Source of the DNA: an uncultured Lachnospiraceae bacterium
GTDB lineage: Bacteria > Bacillota > Clostridia > Lachnospirales > Lachnospiraceae
Reading direction: 5' to 3'
Assembly (NCBI GenBank): GCA_910586715.1
Contig: CAJUJG010000089.1
Location: forward strand, 1-6,671
DNA length: 6,671 nucleotides
Part shown: positions 1 to 5,753 of the stretch, piece after piece
Layout: each line of letters opens with the position of its first letter
Numbering within the stretch: position 1 is the first letter of the stretch
Translations under genes and position numbers: made by a program
The notes under the pieces: generated by a model
Told to the model about the DNA's origin: nothing
Seen by the model: the letters and a program-made list of their open reading frames with translations, nothing else
The model's database searches: none

Positions 1-63
1 ATATTTGTATGTAAATTATTATTACAAATGTAAATTATATTATATATTTTGCATTTATGATAC

Positions 64-83
64 ATTACATTATATAATGTAAT
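64..83. repeat. 20-bp perfect palindrome
   Basis: ATTACATTATATAATGTAAT equals its own reverse complement over all 20 bases and stops being symmetric at both flanks (C63, T84). It is the longest gapless perfect palindrome I found in the AT-rich leader, and it contains the ATTACAT/ATGTAAT word that recurs nearby. It is a candidate dimer-binding site, or a cruciform-prone element in the presumed centromere region. Confidence 0.6.
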
Positions 84-234
84 TATTAATTGTAATACCC
101 TTATAAGTATTATTATTATTACTGGTATGATATAAAATGTATAATATTATAATAATATACTGTGTACTATATATCACAATATAAAATAAATTTAATAATA
201 TATTTTATCATTTTAATAGTATTAAAAATAGTAT

Positions 235-276
235 TTGTATATTTATGTATAATATAAATACAATTATAATATACAA
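235..276. repeat. Inverted repeat, 9-bp arms
   Basis: The left arm TTGTATATT (235-243) is matched by its exact reverse complement AATATACAA (268-276) across a 24-base spacer. The spacer contains one ATGTATAA word (245-252), a word that reappears in the phased cluster at 2600-2646. In DNA this AT-rich a 9-bp arm is not strong evidence by itself; it is listed as part of the repeat density of the leader. Confidence 0.4.
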
Positions 277-297
277 TTTTCAATATATTTAAATTAC

Positions 298-333
298 AAA
301 ATACATTTTATAATTTTATTGTCAATGTATTTT
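298..333. repeat. Inverted repeat, 10-bp arms
   Basis: AAAATACATT (298-307) and AATGTATTTT (324-333) are perfect reverse complements separated by 16 bases. A direct repeat, ATTTTATAAT, overlaps it at 305-314 and 329-338, exactly 24 bases apart. The arms carry the ATACATT word found elsewhere in the leader. It could form a hairpin or bind a dimeric protein; it lacks the GC stem of a terminator. Confidence 0.45.
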
Positions 334-336
334 ATA

Positions 337-352
337 ATATGTTTAAACATAT
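337..352. repeat. 16-bp perfect palindrome
   Basis: ATATGTTTAAACATAT is perfectly self-complementary over 16 bases and lies directly after the inverted repeat at 298-333. It is about 55 bases upstream of the -35 box assigned to the ParA operon, a plausible position for a partition-complex or operator site. Confidence 0.5.
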
Positions 353-372
353 ATATTTTCATATTATATAAA

Positions 373-402
373 ATACATTAAAACATATAATATACATTAA
401 AA
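373..402. repeat. Direct repeat pair, 11 bp
   Basis: ATACATTAAAA occurs at 373-383 and again at 392-402, a 19-base period, ending four bases before the proposed -35 box of the ParA operon. Related ATACATT words occur at 60-66 and 301-307. Direct repeats immediately upstream of a par promoter are typical of sites bound by ribbon-helix-helix centromere proteins; here that is inferred from position. Confidence 0.4.
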
Positions 403-405
403 TAC

Positions 406-434
406 TTGTAATAATATAAACTGCATGATATAAT
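406..434 (+). promoter_or_regulatory. Promoter of the ParA/RHH operon
   Basis: The -35 box TTGTAA (406-411) and a consensus -10 box TATAAT (429-434) are separated by exactly 17 bases, and the -10 has the extended TG motif (426-427). Transcription would start near 441, leaving about 70 bases of leader before the ParA start codon. Other TATAAT-like words occur in this AT-rich stretch, but none that I checked combines a -35, correct spacing and an extended -10 as well as this one. Confidence 0.6.
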
Positions 435-439
435 ATCAT
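425..439. promoter_or_regulatory. Inverted repeat over the -10 box; candidate operator
   Basis: ATGATAT-A-ATATCAT has perfect 7-bp arms around one central base and contains the whole -10 box. A dimer bound here would block RNA polymerase, which fits autorepression by ParA or the RHH protein, the usual control of par operons. The binding partner is inferred. Confidence 0.45.
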
Positions 440-512
440 AAATATGTAAAATAATAATATGTTATATCGTGCAATATAAAATATACTATATATAAAAGGA
501 AGGTAATACACT

Positions 513-1310
513 ATGAAATCCATTGCATTCGGAACTTTAAAAGGCGGAACAGGAAAAACGACAAGCTGTTTCAATCTTGCAGGAGCATTGGCACTCAATC
601 CAGAAAATAAAATTTTACTGGTTGACGGGGACCCGCAATGTAATCTGACAAACGATATCGGAATAGACTGTTCCGATATGGAACGAAATAATATACGTAC
701 CATATTTGAAAACAAAAAAGTAGATCCTTCCGAACTTATTCTGCATGGGATTTTGGACAAACTTCCAAATGTGGATATTATTCCTTCCAATATCTTGTTA
801 ATAAAGACAGAAATGCAGCTGGTCAGCATTGCCGGACGAGAAAAGCTTTTAGCAAATTATTTTGAACGTAATAAGGAATTCTTTTCCCAATATACACATG
901 TGATTTTTGACACAAATCCAAACTTAGGCGTCATCAACCAAAACATTTTTTATTTCGTGGATTCCATTATCCTTGTATCAGATGTTTCCTTAAACGCCAT
1001 TCAGGGTGCAGAGCTTTTCACATTCCTTTGGGAAGAAAATATTGAAGATTTGGGTATAGAAAATAATATAAGAGCGCTTATCATAAACAATTTTGATAAA
1101 CGAATCAATCTCGCAAAAGACTTGCAGGATTATTACCTGTCTGAAGATGATTTTAAGGATATTCTAATTGAAACGCCAATTCCCGGCTCCGTAGCAATGA
1201 AGGATACGTCACTCAACCATTATCCGATCGTTGTACTCCAACCGACACATCAGGCAGCATCCGCAGTAAGGCGCGTAGTAAAAGAATTAATTTTACGGGA
1301 GGTTTTCTAA
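513..1310 (+). CDS. parA: ParA/Soj-type partition ATPase
   Basis: A 265-residue ParA/MinD-superfamily ATPase expected to bind DNA nonspecifically as an ATP dimer and move replicon copies apart together with a centromere-binding partner. A deviant Walker A motif, KGGTGKTT, lies at residues 10-17, with the signature lysine K10 and catalytic K15. The A' motif LLVDGDPQ is at about 35-42 (D38, D40). The Walker B region VIFDTNPNLG is at 130-139 (D133), with NPNL where most relatives have a PPxL-like sequence. There is no N-terminal helix-turn-helix extension, so it is a short Soj-like or type Ib-like form rather than a P1/F type. The start is supported by AAGGAAGG at 496-503, nine bases upstream. 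It is co-transcribed with the next gene, whose start codon follows its stop directly. The best alternative is a MinD/conjugation-type ATPase, less likely given the RHH partner. Confidence 0.88.
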   Translation: MKSIAFGTLKGGTGKTTSCFNLAGALALNPENKILLVDGDPQCNLTNDIGIDCSDMERNNIRTIFENKKVDPSELILHGILDKLPNVDIIPSNILLIKTEMQLVSIAGREKLLANYFERNKEFFSQYTHVIFDTNPNLGVINQNIFYFVDSIILVSDVSLNAIQGAELFTFLWEENIEDLGIENNIRALIINNFDKRINLAKDLQDYYLSEDDFKDILIETPIPGSVAMKDTSLNHYPIVVLQPTHQAASAVRRVVKELILREVF

Positions 1311-1991
1311 ATGAATCAGTTTAAACGAGCAAAACAAACCGGTCACCAAACGGAAAGCATAACCGACTTAAAAACAGCCGGAGTGGCATCCAAAAAGGAA
1401 GATACGCCAATAACCATTCAGAACAACCAGCCTGAGGAAAAAAATGAACCCCGTTCTGACAAAACAGTCGCGAATCCTGTGCTTCAAGTGCAGTCCTCCG
1501 ATACAAAACAGACAGCTGTTTTACAGAAAACGAATATTCCAGCAATACAGGAACCTGCCACGAATACAGTTATACCAATTGCGACAGAAAATAACATAAA
1601 TTCCAATACTGCGCCCAAAACAGAACCTGCTATGCAACCTGTTATATATAATGAAGGTTCTCTGCCGCAACTACAAACAATGATAATATCACAACCAACA
1701 TTACAGGCAGAAAACAACATACCCGTTTTGCAGCCGAAACCAGCAGAATCAGTAGCCAGCTATATAGAACCTGTTGAACAATTTATCGAACCTAAAACAG
1801 CTAAAAGCAGCAAAAAGAGTGCTCCCAATATGTTCTCACAGAAAACGGAATCAAAATCAATTCGAAAGTCACTTGTATTAAAACCGTCTTCTGTAAAAAA
1901 AGCTGAAAATTACTGTGCCAAAAATGGCGGTTCGTTTAACGAACTTATTCAAATATTGTTAGACAACTTTATTGAACAATATGATCTTTAA
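1311..1991 (+). CDS. Putative ribbon-helix-helix centromere-binding protein (ParB/ParG analogue) with long disordered tail
   Basis: A 226-residue protein whose start codon immediately follows the parA stop, with GGGAGG at 1297-1302 eight bases upstream, so translation is probably coupled. Residues 1 to about 180 are low in complexity and rich in Q, P, T, N, E and S with scattered xLQ motifs (57-59, 70-72, 121-122, 131-132, 139-141); they look intrinsically disordered. The basic N-terminus (K5, R6, K8) could be the ParA-stimulating tip seen in other partition partners. The last 44 residues look folded: a basic strand RKSLVLKP (185-192), a helix from about 193, a GG turn (206-207), and an amphipathic helix SFNELIQILLDNF onwards (208-224). 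That order matches ribbon-helix-helix domains. I see no ParB/Spo0J N-terminal nuclease-like domain or HTH. The function is inferred from this domain and from adjacency to parA; I do not recognise a named family. Confidence 0.7.
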   Translation: MNQFKRAKQTGHQTESITDLKTAGVASKKEDTPITIQNNQPEEKNEPRSDKTVANPVLQVQSSDTKQTAVLQKTNIPAIQEPATNTVIPIATENNINSNTAPKTEPAMQPVIYNEGSLPQLQTMIISQPTLQAENNIPVLQPKPAESVASYIEPVEQFIEPKTAKSSKKSAPNMFSQKTESKSIRKSLVLKPSSVKKAENYCAKNGGSFNELIQILLDNFIEQYDL

Positions 1992-2013
1992 TTATCATAA
2001 AAATAGATACCCG

Positions 2014-2065
2014 TCAGAGGAATACCAATACTATACATTATGAATCAGGTTTGGCATTCCTCTGA
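2014..2065 (+). terminator. Terminator hairpin after the par operon
   Basis: The arms at 2014-2028 (TCAGAGGAATACCAA) and 2051-2065 (TTGGCATTCCTCTGA) pair over 15 positions with one mismatch (A against C). They enclose a 22-base loop and are followed by a short T-rich run, TTTCTACTATTT. The hairpin starts 22 bases after the RHH stop codon. The T-tract is weak for a standard intrinsic terminator. An A-rich run precedes the left arm, so it may also work on the opposite strand. Confidence 0.6.
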
Positions 2066-2101
2066 TTTCTACTATTTAGTAGATAATATGCACTATTTCG
2101 C

Positions 2102-2143
2102 ATTAGTCATTTCTTTTCTCTAATTATGACCGTATTAGTCATT
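2102..2143 (+). repeat. Direct repeat pair ATTAGTCATT
   Basis: The 10-bp word ATTAGTCATT occurs at 2102-2111 and 2134-2143, 32 bases apart, and the second copy ends one base before the first 21-bp iteron. It is not part of the iteron consensus. It may be a second binding site at the edge of the origin-like block, or chance. Confidence 0.35.
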
Positions 2144-2144
2144 A

Positions 2145-2543
2145 AGCTATGAATAAATAACGGTTAGGTACATATTTTAAAAGCTATAAAGAAATAACGG
2201 TTGAAAAACATACTTATTATCCTTATTTTCACATTGTTTTATAAAAATAGGTAGGAAAAAATGACGGTTTTATTTTGATATAATGATTGTCCATATAAGT
2301 CAATTTTGCCTCAATAAATCATTTTTTGATATTACAAAAACTCCGTATTTTCGGCATTTTTAGGTAAGATGTGATAAAATCACGGCAAAAAAAACAGAAA
2401 GCTATAAAAGATTAACGGTTATTCTGATTTAATTTTTACTTTTTTGTAGAATAATTTTTAAGCTATGAAAAAATGACGGTTTTATTTTCCAAAAATGAGA
2501 ATTGAATTTTACAAATAAAATAAGAAATGAAAAAATGACGGTT
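2145..2543 (+). repeat. Dispersed 21-bp iterons (7 copies)
   Basis: Copies lie at 2145-2165, 2182-2202, 2249-2269, 2367-2387 (degenerate), 2400-2420, 2461-2481 and 2523-2543. All run in the same direction. The consensus is AGCTATG, then an A-run, then (A)TGACGGTT. By hand alignment to the copy at 2461 they match at 19, 18, 19, 15, 17, 21 and 19 of 21 positions. The 3' end ACGGTT is almost invariant; the A-rich middle and position 15 (G or A) vary. Start-to-start spacing is irregular here (37, 67, 118, 33, 61 and 62 bases). Conserved 3' ends and a common orientation point to a sequence-specific protein such as a Rep initiator. Confidence 0.75.
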
Positions 2544-2599
2544 TATAAATATCAGATAATTAACAGTATTTATATCATACATCTACTGTTTTTTATGAA

Positions 2600-2646
2600 A
2601 TGTATAAGAAATGTATAATGAAGTATAAATGTATAACTATGTATAA
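2600..2646 (+). repeat. Phased ATGTATAA boxes
   Basis: ATGTATAA occurs at 2600-2607, 2611-2618, 2629-2636 and 2639-2646, with an AGTATAA variant at 2622-2628. The guanines fall at 2602, 2613, 2623, 2631 and 2641, steps of 11, 10, 8 and 10 bases, so most boxes face the same side of the helix. The same word is present twice in the leader upstream of parA (137-144 and 245-252). It could be a binding array for the RHH protein or an easily melted origin element. Confidence 0.5.
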
Positions 2647-2689
2647 GAGTAAACGCCATTGGTAAGAAACATAAGGTGTTTCGGTTAAA

Positions 2690-2820
2690 AGAAAGGAAGA
2701 AATGACGGTTAAGATATAAAAAAATAACGGTTTAATCATGAAAAAACAACGGTAAAGGTATGAAGAAACAACAGAAGAGGAATAAAAAAGTAACCGCTGT
2801 GCTATAAAAAGATGACTGTT
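2690..2820 (+). repeat. Tandem iteron array, six units at 22-bp pitch
   Basis: Units start at 2690, 2712, 2734, 2756, 2778 and 2800. Each is 21 bp plus one spacer base, so the pitch is exactly 22 bp, close to two helical turns. Matches to the perfect consensus are about 17, 18, 15, 14, 14 and 17 of 21. The outer units keep ACGGTT or ACTGTT, while the middle ones have decayed (ACAGAA, ACCGCT). A constant pitch surviving sequence drift indicates co-operative binding of a protein on one face of the DNA, as in plasmid iteron origins. Confidence 0.75.
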
Positions 2821-2975
2821 GTCTGACAATATAAAAAAATCATATACTGTAAAGTAGAAGTAAAAAGTCATATTTTGGAATAAATCCTGCAAAATTTAGG
2901 TAATTGGCATAAATTATTGGAATAATTTATGTAAATATGAATGGAAAATGAAGGAAGAAAACATGTTTATTTCAC

Positions 2976-2996
2976 AGCTATGAAAAAATGACGGTT
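2976..2996 (+). repeat. Isolated perfect iteron overlapping the hydrolase stop codon
   Basis: This copy is identical over all 21 positions to the one at 2461-2481. It lies 176 bases from the start of the previous unit, and its final TT forms two bases of the reverse-strand stop codon of the hydrolase (2995-2997). It marks the boundary between the AT-rich module and the higher-GC genes. Confidence 0.8.
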
Positions 2997-3885
2997 ATTT
3001 GATTAACAGGGCAGCTTTTTTCACAGCCTCTTCGGCTTTGGCAATCGGGGACATCTGAAATACATGCCACATTCCTTCAAAGAGGTCCAATTTTGCATAG
3101 ATATTGTGTGTTAAAAGTTGTCTGTACAGACTGCGGGAGTCGTCCAGCAGGATTTCATTTGTACCTGCCTGAATATATACGGGCGGAAATCCGCTTAAAT
3201 CTGCAAATAATGGTGACACATAAGGGGAATCCGCAGGTGTGTCGCCCAAATAGCAGGAAACTGCCTTTTGGATATATGCGTTTGTGAGCACTGGATCAAC
3301 AAGTTCTTTTGCATGATAGCTTTTTCCGGATGAGGTCATGTCTGTCCATGGGGAAAATAAAACAAGGCTTTTTGGTAATTTGGCATGCCGTTCCCGTAAA
3401 AGGAGAGTAAGAACAAGCGCAAGGTTTCCGCCAGCGGAATCACCTGCAATAATAATGTCTTTGGCATCATATCCGCAGGAAAGAATATAATCCCAGGCGT
3501 TTAGCGCATCCTCAACAGCTGCAGGATAAGGAAATTCAGGTGCAAGGCGGTAGTCAAAACAAAAAACGCGCAGTTTGGTATGCCTTGCAAGTTTGGTAGT
3601 AAGTTCCCTTGCATACAGGCTGCTTCCGGTCATATACCCGCCGCCGTGGCAGTAAAAAATCATGGAACGGCTATTGTCCATTTTTTGTTCTTTTGAAAGA
3701 TAGTCTGTCCATTCGGCATCCATTGTATTCACTTTTAAGGGTGTAAACTGGTAATTTTTACTGTTGGCTAAAATGGCACCAAGCTGATTTTGAACAGTTC
3801 GCTGCTTTTGAATATCCTCATTTTCCATTAGACCATGAACACGACGGATTAAATGCATCAGCCTTTTGTTCTGTTTCTCGTTCAT
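2995..3885 (-). CDS. Alpha/beta hydrolase, HSL-type (fold-3) esterase/lipase
   Basis: A 296-residue serine hydrolase of the hormone-sensitive-lipase family, predicted to cleave short acyl or acetyl esters. It shows no signal peptide, so it is probably cytoplasmic. The oxyanion-hole motif HGGG is at 80-83, YRLAPE at 112-117, the nucleophile elbow GDSAGG at 148-153 with Ser150, and the catalytic His274 in GMWHVF. By motif position the acid of the triad falls on Glu244 (NEILLDD), where many relatives have Asp in a DPL motif; Asp248 or Asp249 are alternatives. The length is normal. AGGTG (on + as 3891-3895) precedes the start at suitable spacing. It is convergent with the par operon and divergent from the ABC-class ATPase. 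No terminator is evident, and its stop overlaps an iteron. The natural substrate cannot be told from sequence. Confidence 0.88.
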   Translation of the reverse strand: MNEKQNKRLMHLIRRVHGLMENEDIQKQRTVQNQLGAILANSKNYQFTPLKVNTMDAEWTDYLSKEQKMDNSRSMIFYCHGGGYMTGSSLYARELTTKLARHTKLRVFCFDYRLAPEFPYPAAVEDALNAWDYILSCGYDAKDIIIAGDSAGGNLALVLTLLLRERHAKLPKSLVLFSPWTDMTSSGKSYHAKELVDPVLTNAYIQKAVSCYLGDTPADSPYVSPLFADLSGFPPVYIQAGTNEILLDDSRSLYRQLLTHNIYAKLDLFEGMWHVFQMSPIAKAEEAVKKAALLIK

Positions 3886-3939
3886 TTAGTCACCTCATGA
3901 AATTAAATCTGTTATTCCTGTGAAAAATAGTTTATAATA

Positions 3940-3968
3940 ATTATGTTTAAAACATGTTAAGAGGTCAA
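3940..3968 (-). promoter_or_regulatory. Promoter of the hydrolase gene
   Basis: Read on the minus strand, TTGACC (3963-3968) and CATAAT (3940-3945) are separated by exactly 17 bases, each box 5/6 to consensus. Transcription would start about 50 bases before the hydrolase start codon. The spacer contains the small palindrome AACATGTT (3951-3958), a possible operator. No equally good promoter was found on the plus strand for the divergent ATPase gene. Confidence 0.6.
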
Positions 3969-4033
3969 GCAAAAAAAACAAAAAATTCGATAATATTTAG
4001 AAAGAGATAATATAAGGAGGCTATACGAACGTT

Positions 4034-5746
4034 ATGAAAACCAGTGATGAATTAATGGCATTATTGCGGAGAATTGATCATAAGGGATATCCGGCGTATA
4101 AGGATACAAAAGGGGCTTATCAGTTTGCAGGATATGTTCTTGATATTGAGCATGTGCAGGGGGACCCGTTTGCGTCGCCGTCAAAGATTAAACTGATTGT
4201 TGAAGGAAAAGATGCGGAGTTGCCAAAGGAGTTATATGACAAAAAACATAAGAGGATAGCGGTGCAGGATTATCTGTTGCGGCAGTTTGGAAAAAGGCTT
4301 TCGAAGGTTTCGTTTACGGCGCATGGTTCGGGGAAGAGCGGTTTGATGAGCGTAAGCCGCTGCGGTCAGGAAGTACTTGAGCGTAGCGGTTGTGAAATTA
4401 AGGAAACGGATGGCAGTGTGATTATCCGAATGGAAATCGGTTTTCCTGCAAACGGAAGAACAATCAATGCAGGAGAGCTGATTAAAATTCTTTTTACATT
4501 ACTGCCAGATGCGGTAACAAATGAACTGATGTTTGGAAACATTCATAAAGGAAGTATCAGGAAAGCGGCGGAACTTGCGGAAAATCAGAATTACATAAGA
4601 ACGGAACTGGGGAAAAGGGATTTGGTGGCATTTGTGGCAGATGGGGCAATTCTTCCAAGGGAAAGTGGCGTATCTCAAAAGCCAATGAAAAATGCGATAC
4701 CGTTCCAGTCACCGGAATCCATGAAGGTTGTGTTTGAGCTGCCAAACGGGGAGAAACTGAGCGGAATGGGAATAAAAAAAGGAATTACGTTAATTGTCGG
4801 TGGCGGTTATCACGGAAAATCAACCCTGCTTGAGGCACTGGAGAGAGGGGTTTACGACCATATTGCAGAGGACGGAAGGGAGTATATCCTTACAGATGCT
4901 ACGGCTGTAAAATTGCGGGCAGAAGACGGAAGATGCATAACGGGAACCGATATTTCCATGTTTATCAGAAACCTGCCCAATAAGGTCAATACGGAATGCT
5001 TTTATACGGAAGATGCCAGCGGCAGTACCTCGCAGGCGGCAAATGTGATAGAGGCGATTGAGGCAGGCAGTGAAGTTCTTTTGATTGACGAGGATACAAG
5101 CGCAACAAATTTTATGATAAGGGACGAGCTGATGCAGCTTGTGGTGACAAAGGACAGAGAGCCGATTACGCCATATATTGATCGAATTAGGGAACTATAT
5201 CACCGCTTTGGGATTTCAACAATTTTAGTTGTGGGCAGTTCTGGCGCCTATTTTAAGAAGGCGGACGCAATTATCCAAATGGACGAATATCGGGTATACG
5301 ACATTACATATGCAGCAAAAGAACAGGCGCAGGCATATGAGGGAGACTGCAAAACGCAGATACAATCTGCTGATGTCAGTCTGCCGGATTTTCACCGGTG
5401 CATGCTGCCAAACAGAAGTTTTTATGTTGACCGGACAAAAATCAGGGTAAATGGCTCCGAATCTGTCAGCGTAAATAAAAATACGATTGACATGCGGGGA
5501 GTAGAGCAGCTGATTGATGCGGAGCAGTTGCGTGCGCTTGGATATATTTGCAAATATATCCACGAAAATGTTTTTAACGGGAAAACTACGTTGCAAAGTG
5601 CAGTGGAGAAGGTAAAAACCGCATTGGAGGAAAATGGGTTTGCGTCTGTCTGCGGGAAAATGGTTCCTTGTGATCTTGCCATGCCAAGAAAACAGGAAAT
5701 ATTTGCCTGTATGGACAGATGCAGAAATGTAAAAATAAGTGACTAA
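4034..5746 (+). CDS. ABC-class P-loop ATPase of the PF09818 type
   Basis: A 570-residue soluble ATPase resembling the 'predicted ATPase of the ABC class' family. The N-terminal part, up to about residue 240, is the family-specific domain (opening with LLRRIDHKGYPAYKD and YVLDIEHVQGDPFASPS). Then come the Walker A motif GGGYHGKST (256-264), an ABC-signature-like SGSTSQ (329-334), and Walker B EVLLIDEDTSATNFM (347-361; D352, E353). There are no membrane segments, so it is not a transporter. Its role in bacteria is not established to my knowledge; a trypanosome relative, MRB1590, is described as RNA-binding, which makes an RNA-related role possible. AAGGAGG (4014-4020) lies 13 bases before the ATG, slightly far, but no in-frame start exists closer. 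The TetM-like GTPase gene follows on the same strand after 107 bases with no obvious terminator, so read-through is possible. Confidence 0.85.
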   Translation: MKTSDELMALLRRIDHKGYPAYKDTKGAYQFAGYVLDIEHVQGDPFASPSKIKLIVEGKDAELPKELYDKKHKRIAVQDYLLRQFGKRLSKVSFTAHGSGKSGLMSVSRCGQEVLERSGCEIKETDGSVIIRMEIGFPANGRTINAGELIKILFTLLPDAVTNELMFGNIHKGSIRKAAELAENQNYIRTELGKRDLVAFVADGAILPRESGVSQKPMKNAIPFQSPESMKVVFELPNGEKLSGMGIKKGITLIVGGGYHGKSTLLEALERGVYDHIAEDGREYILTDATAVKLRAEDGRCITGTDISMFIRNLPNKVNTECFYTEDASGSTSQAANVIEAIEAGSEVLLIDEDTSATNFMIRDELMQLVVTKDREPITPYIDRIRELYHRFGISTILVVGSSGAYFKKADAIIQMDEYRVYDITYAAKEQAQAYEGDCKTQIQSADVSLPDFHRCMLPNRSFYVDRTKIRVNGSESVSVNKNTIDMRGVEQLIDAEQLRALGYICKYIHENVFNGKTTLQSAVEKVKTALEENGFASVCGKMVPCDLAMPRKQEIFACMDRCRNVKISD

Positions 5747-5753
5747 TACAGTC
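5741..5753. promoter_or_regulatory. GACT-N5-AGTC inverted repeat, copy 1
   Basis: TGACTAATACAGTCA (5740-5754) is a perfect 5+5 inverted repeat with a 5-base centre. It overlaps the last sense codon and stop codon of the ATPase gene. It is the first of three sites with identical geometry in the gap before the GTPase gene. An extra AGTCA half-site lies at 5760-5764. Confidence 0.55.

Larger units (their letters stand above)
1..405. other. Extremely AT-rich, palindrome-rich noncoding leader; candidate centromere or origin region
   Basis: Hand counting gives about 58 G/C in the first 480 bases, roughly 12%, far below the genes that follow. I see no credible coding sequence: the reverse-strand reading frame running out of this region is antisense to the ParA gene and low in complexity. 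The stretch holds several perfect palindromes and inverted repeats (64-83, 235-276, 298-333, 337-352) and recurrent ATACATT / AATGTAT words. In ParA plus ribbon-helix-helix partition systems the centromere commonly lies just upstream of the operon, so this is the natural place for one. Random AT-rich DNA also generates palindromes, so function is inferred from position and density, not shown. Confidence 0.5.
1992..2994. other. About 1 kb noncoding iteron region; candidate replication origin
   Basis: No convincing gene occurs between the RHH gene and the hydrolase. The reverse-strand frame at 2593-2892 simply reads through the repeats and is hydrophobic and low in complexity. The region contains a terminator hairpin (2014-2065), at least 14 same-orientation copies of a 21-bp repeat, and an AT-rich cluster of GTATAA boxes. 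Iterons beside an AT-rich segment next to par genes are the layout of theta-replicating plasmid origins. I found no convincing DnaA box (TTATCCACA-like), and the initiator gene is not in the window. Between about 2850 and 2975 I see no further repeats. Origin function is inference. Confidence 0.5.

Noticed and set aside
359..829. Reverse-strand reading frame of 156 codons
   Set aside because: It is antisense to the well-supported parA gene and its promoter; the C-terminal part is translated AT-rich leader.
2276..2284. Extended -10 promoter TGATATAAT inside the iteron region
   Set aside because: The box is good but there is no -35 at the right distance (an A-run instead) and no gene or recognisable small RNA downstream. 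A primer or antisense RNA cannot be excluded.
2145..2820. CRISPR array
   Set aside because: The repeats are either separated by a single base (22-bp pitch) or by irregular distances, the units are degenerate, there are no uniform spacers, and there are no cas genes.
2593..2892. Reverse-strand reading frame of 99 codons within the repeat region
   Set aside because: It reads straight through the phased boxes and tandem iterons, is low in complexity and artificially hydrophobic, and has no ribosome site I could support.
4022..4035. loxP-like half site TATACGAACGTTAT
   Set aside because: It resembles a loxP arm (TATACGAAGTTAT) with one inserted base, but there is no second arm or 8-bp core, and it lies between a ribosome site and start codon. 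Coincidence.
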